Shown here: in pieces, positions 1 through 12,000 of the stretch
How the letters are laid out: each line of letters starts with the position of its first letter
Position numbering within the stretch: the stretch's first letter is position 1
Source: a virus
Strand: one strand, 5' to 3'
Length of the DNA: 27,128 nt
IMG/VR virus record: IMGVR_UViG_3300025767_000104
Coordinates: 1 to 27,128 of that record
The notes under the pieces: generated by a model
What the model was told of the DNA's origin: nothing
Seen by the model: the letters and a program-made list of their open reading frames with translations, nothing else
Databases searched by the model: none
Translations under genes and position numbers: made by a program

Positions 1-3000
1 TAATTTAATGCTTGTGCTAGTTTAGCAGTCGAAGTATCTAAACGCTTAAAGTGTGTTCTGTTTAACATATCTTTAAATTGTCTATATGCAAACTTAGGTG
101 TACTAACAGGAGCAGTAAAGTGAATAACATCTATGACGTCATTTGCATCAGGTTGTTTAATTAACTGTACTTTTAATTTGTCATCAGTGACATAATAATC
201 TACACTAGGCGATAACAATTCTCCGTTTACACTTACCCATACGTATTGTGCATCAACAGCAGATTTACGCAGTTTAATTTCTCCAACTGTTAACCTGTTA
301 TATGTAATATAATCAACATCTTCAGGTACTAGCGTAGTTCTTGAAACAACATCATAATTAATGCGTTCTAGACCTAATAAGTTGTGATTGGTAAATTGTA
401 TTACTTCAACAACTGCTCCGTTAACAGGCGCAGTGTCTAAAGTAACTGTGGTTCCATTAATTCTATAGTCGCCATCTGTAATTACATAAATTTCAAGTAG
501 GTCTCCTGGGGCACCAACTTCGTCTGCTAAAGTAATACTACTATTTGCAATTTCAAAACGCCATTGTAGTGGAGTATCAATTATAGTACCATTTAAGAAT
601 ACTTTAAGATCTGCAACATCTAAACTACCTGCTGGCATTTGGAACACTTCTAATGGATATTCTCTTTGACTGTTTGCAGGAATTGTATACTGAATATTGT
701 ATCCTGCATTTAATATAGCATTGTCTACTTTAACAATTATATTATGTTCTGTCGGAATAGCATATAATGGTGCAGTTGCTAGTTCAAATACAGTGTCAGT
801 GCCATTGCCAGCAAACGTGTCTTTAGTAATTTGACTATAATTAACTTGCTCAGCTGCTGCAAATACAGTATAATTAATTACTGCATCTTCAGCAACAACT
901 TCATTAAATCTAATAACTGTCTTAGGACCAGTCTCTGACTTAAATGCTACAACTGTTTGCTGTACACCATTAATACTTGCATAAACAGTTGCTCCAGTTT
1001 CCCAATCAACTGTTGTTTCAAATTCAGTAGTTGAACCGTCACCGACAAGCTGACCAAAATCTAATATATTTTGGGTACCTTGTGCAACTGTTACAATAGT
1101 AAGTTCTGCCCCTAGTGTTGCAGAGTTTAATGTTACAGTATTAGCTGTCCAGTTAATAGTATAATCAGTTTGCGGTAATATAACGTTAGCAACTTTTACA
1201 ATAACTGCATCACTACTGTTTGGAGTAACACCTAAATCATAAGTTAGTGTACTATCCATGATATAACTTTGACTATTAATAACACCTTGTCCTGCACTGT
1301 CTCTTGTGTAAACTTTAATATCAAGTGTGTCAAGAATTTGCCCAGGAACTAGTTCTTCGGGGCCGGCACTAGTTGTAGGAGTAACAAATCCGTCGCCGTC
1401 TACAATAATTTCTTCTGCTGCAATGCCACGTGCTGAGGTGTAAGCTAAGTCGCCGCCACTTAGTGCAGTATCATAACTAGTAGCGTCAGGAATAACACTA
1501 CCGTCACTTGTAGTTTTTCTTACAACAAATACATCACCGTCTAACAACTCTATTTCTAAATCCTGTACGTAAACTATATCAGTTACACCGTCACCTGTAA
1601 TACTATTTGTAATTGCATTTACGTTAGTAGCAGTGCCTGCAATAAAGTTAGGATCGTCAATTCTTATACCGTTCTTATAAAGATTGTAAACTACGCCATC
1701 TTCAAGTGGAGCACTTAATTGTACTGCAATTGTAGATCCATCTGCTGTGAATACTTCGTCTTCAAATGTGTTATCAAATTCGTCCCAATTATCTGTATAC
1801 CAACCTGCTGTATCAAATCCTGATGGTCCATCAAAGTCAAAACTACGTACCTCGACACCGCCGTAATCTACGCCTGTCATTAGTTGTGCTAGATCTTTTC
1901 CGTACATTCCTGCAATAGGATTGTATGCAAATTTAATTCTATCTTCTGCATTCAACATATTTAAAGGAATATTGTATTCAACACGAATAACTGCATCTAG
2001 TTTCGGCGGAGTAGTAAATAGTACCTTGCCTTGTTCTCTAACATAAGATTTATCTGTATTTTCAATATTTTCAAATGTGTACTTACTACGCAACTGTAGA
2101 ATATTATCTATATATACATTTACTTTTTTAAGGTTAAGATCCATCGGCCATTCTAGGAAGAATCTATTTTCAAATCCTGTTCCAGTAAATGTTTCGGTTT
2201 TTACAAGTGTATCAAGAGTAAATGTTCCAGTAGTCCTGTCGAATTTAATTTTAATACTCGGGCTTCTTACTAATCCGTTACCTAACACCGCAGTTGCTTT
2301 TGCAAGAGTTCCAGTGTCTAATTGAGATCCTGAAATAACAACTGTCGGGGCACTTGTATACCCATTTCCTGGATATGTAACTACAATTTTAGTAATCTTG
2401 CCGTAGCCTAAATATGCCTTAGCTTTTGCTCCAGTTCCGCCGCCGCCGACTAACGTAACGATAGGTTCATATGTAAAGCCGCTGCCGTTGTCGCCGATTT
2501 TTATTTCAGTTACTTGATAACCGAGATTATCTTTCCACGCTTTGCGAGGATATGTAGTAGTATCTAAGTTATCTTTAGTAATTAATCCATCTGTAATAAC
2601 TGCTGTACTTGCATCGATTGTTTTAGTAATACTATTATATTCTGGAGATAAATCAAAGTCACTAATACTGCTATTTGTAGTATCCATTGCATCATACTGA
2701 CTAACAAATTCTCTTATCTTTGTCGAATACGGTTTAAATTCTTCGACAAATTCTTGATAGCTTGATAAATTGTCATTGTTAAATGTAATGTCTTTCTGAT
2801 TTAATGTTTCTCTATTATGTTTTGCTTTAACAAAGCTTGTTTTAAACATCCAGTCAACTGATTGCTGCTCTGACATTACATAACGCAATGCAGCCATGAA
2901 CAATTGATTGTATTCTACTTCTAGCTCTCCTACAAAAATATTATCTCTAATCGTTTCAAGTATAATTCTTAGTTCGACACTTGGATTATTGTCGTAGAAA

Positions 3001-6000
3001 TTACTATCAAAACTACGGTTATCAAAACCTGTAGTGTTCTTAGAATAGTCATATAAAATGTCTTTAAACTGTATTGTACCGTTCTGACGACCAATTGTGT
3101 CGTAGTTTACAGTATAATCTTCGGTGTCTTGTGCATCTACTTTTCTTAGTAATAACCAGCCACCAGTACCAACTGTTTCAATTTTTACAACATCACCGAT
3201 ATTATTATTTAAACTAGGCAATTCGTAAGATTGACGAATGGTATCATTTATATTTGTAAACTGATTATACTCTTGTGCATACCAATCTGCATAATCCCAG
3301 TATAAATCAACATTATAACTCTGTAGTTTTCTTCTATACCATTGTGTTCCGTTCCATGAGTACATTGCCCATTTGTCTTGGATACTTTCGTCTGCATTAA
3401 CTAATACAGTAAATGGCCTGACAGTAATAGTAGTGTTTTGATTATAATCACTGCCTGCATTCGTAATAGTTACCGCAGTAATTTGACCTAAGTTATTAAT
3501 AGTAATATTAAACTCTGCATCTTGTCCTTCGCCATTAATTTTAAAGCTGGGAGCAACTTTGTATCCTCTGCCTGAATTAGTAATAATTATTCTCGAAATT
3601 CTACCATTAGTAATTACAGGTGTTAGTACAGCAGGTGTAATTTTATTTGTGCTTACAAATGTAAGTTCGGCTAAGGTGTCAGTTGTTAAATCGTATTCTC
3701 TAGATATTGCAGTCGGAACAGCATCTAGTTGAGTTAATTTAGATATATCGTATTCATCGACTATAAGTGTCGACAACAGTTTTAAATTAATTCTTTCAAT
3801 AGTCTGCTTTAACGCTTCAAATCTATTTGTAAACATGCTTTGTCTTGGACGGTTTTGTACCCCATAACGATTTTTTACACTAATTGCAGGATCTGGAACA
3901 ATTCTATTATTGTCATCAAAACCAATTAAACTGTCAAACCATTTACGTTCAATATCTGGATCAGGCTTGCTTGTGTTTAATCCATCTGATATTAATTTAT
4001 ATTGACTGTGTACATTTTGTGTTTTCTTAGGACCTGTTGAATACTTAATATTTAATACTAAATCGTCACTACTAATAAAAGTATCGAAGTTATTAAGTAC
4101 AAACTTATTACTAGATAGTAAACTCAAGAACGGATATCCTTCTGTTCTTGGATTTTCAATAAGTGCAGCAATACTACGAATACTTAATTTTCTGTTTTCC
4201 ATTACAGGTACAGTAACTTTATTAGCTACCCAAAAATAATATTTGTTACTAAACGTTTTACTAACATCATTATATATTATTTTAGTAGAATATCTAGTAT
4301 CTCCAAACAAACTAGTTCCACTAATTTTTGCAGATAATCCGTCTGGAGTGTCTGCAATACTATCCCAAATACTAGGAATAAAGTTACTTTCTACCCATTC
4401 AAATACATCAATTCTTGCATCAGGAGTTAGTACATTCCAATTATTCTTTTGGAATGTAGTCGATCCTTGATATGCATGTGCAAATTTAGCACTGCTAATG
4501 TTCCACCACACTTGGCCAACATGTTTTTCAGTCCAAGCTCTGTTAGCATCAACTGAACTTTCATCTGTATTTCCTGTATTATATACAGCAGGATCAAACG
4601 GTGTTTTAAATGTAATTTCTTGATCTGCTGGACCAGCAATTTTGCCTTGTACTGGATCAATGTAATCAATATAACTTACAATACTGTTTTCACGCTTATT
4701 ATACAGGAATGCTCCGCGGATATTGTCTACGTCTACTGGAGTAATACCTTCACTAATTACGTTCCATGCAAATGTGTTCTTATTTTTTCTAAAGTCCAGC
4801 AATTGTCCTTTACTGCCAGCTACATCACTTGCATCTGTGCCGCCTGATGATCCAACAAGTTGATCTGGCATACCAATATAAACGTGGTTGTCGTTAGCAT
4901 AAATGTTTTCACCAAAAGTAGTTTGTGTTAGTGGATAAACAAATTGCTCTGAATATACTAAACTGTTATTCACAGATTCGTATACATAAACAACACCTTT
5001 GTCAAGTTTAATATTTCTAAAGTTTGTAAACTCTCTATCAAACGTTGTTGCAGTGTCTTCTGTTGCGGAATATACCGTAACATCAAACGTTGTTGGAATT
5101 GTTTGGTCGCCATTTAAACTAGATACTACTAAGTTATCAGAGCCAAAGTCGAGTCCAAAACCAAAACCTTCACTTTCTTCGTTTTGCGGAGGTGTTAGTG
5201 TTTGTGTTAACGTAAATGTTCCGGCTGTTTGAGTATAGACATATACAACACCTTGATTTACTTTGCCAGTATCGTTTAACATTGAACTAACTGCAATTTG
5301 TGTGCCTGCAGGATTAAGTGCAACTTTGTCTGCCCAGGCTGTAACATTGTCAGGCGCAGTTATTATTTGATCTAGTTGGAACTGATCTCCAACTGCGCGG
5401 TAAATTACTAGTGTTGTATCTGATGTGCTATCTAATCTAGTCTGCTGTTTACTAGTTACAACTAATACTTGTGCATCGTCACTAATGTCAAAGCTCTTAC
5501 TAAATTCAACTATATTTTCAATAGGATCAAATACGTCTTCATTGTAAAATGCATTTGCTGTTAAGTTCGGCAAATAACCTACGTAGTCGACGTCAGTACT
5601 AATGCTTGTCCAAGAGTTATTCGAAATGCTCGGTGCCGATGCTCCAACTGCTATATTAGTTACAGCTTTCCACAATACATTTCCTTGTGCAACAATGTTA
5701 CCTGCTTTGTAAGAGTATGTATTATTAAACACTCCGCGGAAGTTTGCATCTTTGCCATGTGCCCAACTAATTTTATTCCAATAGATTGGATCAACAATAA
5801 CATTCTGTTCTGCCGTTGTTGCTTTGCGACAAATATAATAATCGTCTTTGTATATTACAATATCGCCTATCTCAAATGCTGTTAGTTTGTATTCGCCTTT
5901 AAAACTATCAGTTGCTCGTGTACCGTGACGGAATATTTCAATTGCACCAGGGTGTACTCTTCTGCCTGTACTATCAGTTTCGCCTGCGCTAGCAATACTA

Positions 6001-9000
6001 TCACTAGCAACTAGTAGTGTATAGTAATTTCCAGTTTGTACGATTGCAACTTTAGATCCAAACATTCTGTTTGCAGCCCTATACTCGGATACAAATACAT
6101 TTTGAAATCTATAAGTACCATCGCGCAATCTTCTATAGATTGCAATTGCGCCTTCGTTCGCTAAAGTTGGACTTGTTCCTGTTTTTAAAGCAGGAATATT
6201 ATAAATTTGAGTATAGTCTTTGTTTAAACTAAATGGAGGATTAGGTAAACGCTCGATCCCTGATTCTATAGTTTCATCAAAGAACCAATATTCTTCTTCT
6301 AGGATTAGTGGATTAGGAACAATATCAAAGTTACTCGTATGTTCAAATACTATTAGTTTACCAACTAGTGCATTACCTAACACAATACTGTTGTTAATAT
6401 CTGTTATAGTGCCGATTACACGATCAACATCAGTTGCTCCGCGTAATATAGTATTAGCAGTTCTTCGGAGTTGGAATCTGCCAATATTTGATTGTTCTAA
6501 CCATTCGCCTGTTAGTATTTTTAGATAAACTCTAACACTATTGAAGTTGCGCTTCATGAACACAACTTCAGCACTACTAGTTGTGATTGAAGTTAATGCT
6601 AATCCACCTTGGCCATCTCTAGGCGTTTGGACATCTTCAACAACATCGCCTACTTGTGGCTCGTATGCAAATCCTTGGAAGTCGAATTCAGTTAAATCAA
6701 AGTCGACGTATCCGTCCCACAAGTCAACAATTGTTTGTTGCTTATTTAAAATGTCGTATGTAAATCCTGCACTATTAATATCAATTACTCTGTTATCAAG
6801 ATTGTATAAACGAAACTCTGAGACTTCTCCGATTGTTAGCGAATCACTGAATGTTTTGCCTACCCTAGCTACCCATTTATTACTTGGAAGATCTCTCTCA
6901 ACACCGTCTTGTGCATCCGCGCCTGACGGATCTCCCCGATATGACAATTGTTCAATATAACTTACATTGTTTTTGTTAGTAACGTATGTACCAATTGCCC
7001 CAACTGTGTCTTGAATATTGTAATAATCATTAATAGCTCTTACTGATCCTTGTAGTTTAGCATCAGCATAAACTAAGCCTCTACCGTCGTCATAATACAC
7101 ACTGTTGTTTGAATACGAGGGCGTGGAAATCATCCAGAAGCCGCCGACGGCATCACTTGTAGCATAAGTAGATTCTTGTGTGTAAAAGCCTACAAAATCT
7201 AATTCGTTAATAAACAGTTCGCCTGTAACATCAAATACACCGTTGGTATTTTTAACATATACAACTGCACTATCTCTGCGAGATCCTACATATACTACTT
7301 CGGCACTGCCAGTATCAGTTGTTACAATACTACCTATAATCGGCAATGATACAAATGTATCAACATAAAACACATGATCAATTTTTTCAATGATTGTATG
7401 GTCTTGGCTTATAAATTCTGGAGTTATAGCCGAAATTGCTCCATCAAACGGAAGATAAGTATCAAGCGTAGGGTATGCATAACTGCGTCTATTCCAGAAT
7501 AAGTTAATAGTATCGTTAGGTTTTGTACCAATGTACATGTCTTTAGGCGCACGAACTAGTAAATGCGGTGTTTCAGAAATATTATTCGTCAGTCCTGGGT
7601 CACTTGCAACTAAAAGAGTTAATGTTGTACTATCAGTGTCAGCTGCATTTGCAATGTTTATGTATGTGTCAAATGTACTAAATGGCTGATTAGCAATTTC
7701 TGGAAGGATTTCTCTATTTGCTTTCCATAAACTTTCTCTATAACGTACAATGTCATTTTTAGTGTATGTTGCATCAGGTTGGAAATCAAATGTATCTTGT
7801 CCTGTAGATGCATCTATTTTATATGCTAATTTAGTGTTAACATTACTAGCTTGTGGAATGCCCACAACAAGATATTCGCCATCTGGCGATACTGCAATAC
7901 TTTTTCCAAAAGCAGAACTTGCACTAAGGAACAAGTCGTCATTTTCTACAATAATCTCTTGATCTAGTAATAAGTTAGATTGTTCCCTAGTTCTTCTATA
8001 TACTGATACCTTTCCGTTTGCATCATTTGGAGATGATACAAATACGTTAGTATTATTTTTAGTTACTGTAACACTGTCACTAAATCCTTGATCAGTACTG
8101 TCGTATTCTGATGGATTTGTAATTGTTTGAGAATTTAAATACACAGAATTATTTTCTAATACTGCCCATTCGCTGGCATACTCATCAATCCATATTTTCT
8201 GTTTACTATATATATCTTGATTAGTTGCAGCATTAATTCCAGCAACGTCATCAACTCTTACAGTTCTTAACTTAGATATTGCAAATTTTTCTTCTTCAAA
8301 ATCTACTATTTCGTTATTAAAAGGAACTCTTACCCGAACAGTGTTTAAATTAATACTATCAACTTCGTATATTCCATTAATTGTATACTGTGTTGCTCCT
8401 CGGATGCTAATATATTCTCCGACATCAACTATACCAGTTGCCCACTTGTCTAGCGTAATTTCTACTAAATTTAATCCATTATTTGCTATTTCATTTACAA
8501 GTGACTTTACACTAATAGCATTTACATTTGCTCGTATTAGTTGCATAACAGTCCAGCTATTATTGTCTGTATTTGTTATCCATAGTGTATCACCTAAACT
8601 AATTTGAGTAGTGTCTACTGCTGTGAGGTCTAATAAGTTGCCAACAATATAGTCGACATCATCTTCGTTTGTATAACCAGCAGTTCTGATATACTCGCTA
8701 GTTATTGTTTTAGTAGGAAACGGTGCATGTGTATATCCTGCAGGCTTGTCGTATACGTTGTTTGGCAAAATTCTATAAATTTTATCAAAGTTAGTTGTAG
8801 GTAAAGTACTTACAAGTTCAACTGCTTGAGGAGACTCTTGAATGTCGTCTTGCTTCAAGTTGTATTCAACTTGTTGCACATCGTCAACTGCGCCAAAGCG
8901 ACCGACTTGAATTGCCCATTCTTCATAGAACTCTAAGTTGTCAGCTGTGTTGCCAAGTGCATCAAACAATTTAGTAAACACATTCATAGTGCCTTTGTCT

Positions 9001-12000
9001 GCAATAGCACCACGATAGAATTTAAACTGACTTACATCATCGTTAATAATATTAGCAAGATACTGACGCTTTTGATATCCTATCAAATGCTGTGCCATTT
9101 TTTGCTGCTCAATATCAAAACTGTCTGAGTCTAAATCATAAAAATCAGTAAACTGCGTAACTCTGTAATCAAAGTTAGTCATTAATTGAGATACAGGTTT
9201 CTCGTTTAGTTGATGCCAGTTAGATGAATTAAAATTTTGCGATCCTGATACATTGACTGTTGCAACATAATAATATTGCTTGTATTTTACAATATCACTG
9301 ATACGATAATCTTTCCACTGAGCCCAGTCAGTGAATCCTGCATCGTCATATACAAATCCTGGGATATTTAACCCGCCATTCCAGTTGTCTGATCTATACC
9401 CGTTAACACGTATTCTTTCTTGTCTATATCCTGTACTAGGATTATAAATGGTATCGTTAAAGTCTGTTGTATTATCTATTAATACAACATGCTCTTTTTG
9501 TACTAGTGGCAACGATACGTGATATAATCCTTCTGTTGTGCCGATAGTTTCAATTCCAAAACTATTTTGATCTCTTAATAAACTATTAAACTCTGTATCT
9601 AAAAATAAACCGTCAGCTTTTAATATGCTGTATCCGTAAAAGTCATCTTTAATGTTGTCAACTATGTAGAACTCTCTTTGGAATTCTAATAAATTAGCTG
9701 CCGGACTTATTGCAATTAGAGAACTAGCTGCCCATCCTTGTGTTGTCCAGAATAAAAATTGTTTTGCTGATTGACTCCAATTTTCAACTTCGTTTGATCC
9801 TTCGATAACATTTTCAAAACTAAATCCAATATCCTTTTGTCTTACACTATATCCTAGAATAAAATCAACAACTTCTTGAGCAGTGTCAATGCGGGTTCCG
9901 TACTGAATTCTTTTAATAGATTCAGTATTAAAGTCTTTCTTAAATTGTGCTGTTCTTCCGCCGGTTAACGGCAAACTTGGCAATTTAACTATATTGTTTG
10001 TGTCAAATGTTATACTGCTAGTAAATGATTCAATAACTCTATAATAAGTATTATTATGTAATATAACTTCGCCGCTGATATATGATTTATTAGTATCCCA
10101 CTCGATTACTTTTTCAGATATTCCGCCAACTGTTACTGTACTCGACGATGCACCTGGAATTGTTTCATAGTATTCAAAGTACGGCTTTTCTAAATTGTAT
10201 CCTCTTACTATATATCCTAGTTCTGCACGTTCTATAACTATGCCACTATAAACTGCTAATTCAGCAGGACTACTTGTATTTAAAAATACTTGGTAGTTTT
10301 CTTGCGGAACAAATATGCCGTTTTGTGTTAATGATTGCGTAGGCGATCTGCTATCTAGTATTAGATTAAATTTTTCTTTGCTAGTGAACCCTGCGAGTTT
10401 AATACCAATTTGATTAGTAAGTGATGCTAAATCATTTTTGTATCCAGAGTAAACAGTTAGAATGTCGCTTGCAACAAGATTATAGATATAGTTTACTAAC
10501 CCCGAAGTATTAGTTCTGGTAGTTGCAGCGAATGTATTTGGCAATTTTAAATCTTTAAGAACAATAGGTTTATTTGTATCAGTGTATACCCATTGATTTG
10601 CCAAGTTTTTAGAAATTCTCGATACATCAAAACATAATCCCATTGTCATTGCAGGCTTGTTTAGAAGCATTGCAGTTAGGACAGCAAACGGATACTCGGA
10701 ACTTTTGCGCCATGCATTTTCAATCGGTGCGTGATCTCCAAATTTAAAATTTCGAGTTGCATTTCTAATTTCAAAGTTTTTAACATATGTACTGTTTAAC
10801 GGTGATAATAGTTTGCCAGTGCCATCGACAGGAATAAAACTGGTTAATCCAGGGCGGGCATATTTTAAATTAATTCTAGTATTTTCAGGATCTGAGATGC
10901 GTCCTGCTTCTAAGTCTCTCCATAGTACTAAGTTGTCACCTGTGTAAGGTGCAGGACCGTAAACTGTATTCCACCACGACGGCTTGGTAGATAACCCAAG
11001 CATTTCCCAAGGATGACTATGAGGGCGATCTGTATCAAATGCTCTTACATATAATCCTCTCCAAAATCCTGGATTTACATTGCCGTTTGGCGAGTTAGAG
11101 TCTGAATAATTAAATGTCCAGTTGTTATTTCTGTTATAAAATGTATTATTAGTATAATTTTGATTGTTTAAATTTTCTTGTAGCCAAAACTGGAACTCGC
11201 CTAGTAGCGTGTTATCGATTTCAGTTTTAGTAAATTCGTTTGTTCTAAATTCGCCGCCAATAAATGTATTAACATCTAGTCTATCGGTTGAATATTCTGC
11301 TTTAATATTATTAAAGATTCTTTTTTCTAATTCTAATAGTAATTCATCTCTAAAGTCTTTGTAAGCTTTAACATAACTACCGTCGTGACCTCTAATAAAA
11401 GCAACGCCGATTGGGTATTCGTCAATTTCAATGTTATCGTTGCCGGCAAGAGTGGGGCCAGAAACTGGAATATAAAATAGTTTATTCATTCCATTAAAAG
11501 TATAAGACTGTGATGCTGCGCCGGTGCCTGCTGCACTCTTAGTAGTGTACACGGGATAGAACCAACCTCTAGTACCAGTTGCACTATCTTCACCATAAAC
11601 TTTAAACGGTCCTGTCGATACTGGCTCTTCTGCAAGTACTGTATCATCTATTGTTAGTTCAGGATAGTACTTTGGAAATAACCCTAGCTTTGTAGGTGTT
11701 GGAGCAATAAAGCTGCCGTCGGTATTTTCATACTCGTGTATTTCAATTAGGTCATTTTCAACTTGTCCTGCATTAATTGAGACATATCCAGCTGTATCAA
11801 AATTGTAGTCTTTGATGTGTGTTAATTGTACTCCATTTAAATAAATTATTACGCTTGTTGGTCTTAGTGTTTTTAAGTTAAAACTATTAGTAATAGGGTA
11901 AGCAGTTACTCTGCTATCTAACACAGTATAACTAATCTTATTAGATGCGCCTGTTGGAAGCATATCAGAAAAGTAGAATGGCTGAGACTTTAACTTATCA

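Noticed and set aside
2077-11364. Many short plus-strand frames across the left half
   Set aside because: All lie antisense to the uninterrupted giant gene, with odd composition and no ribosome sites.
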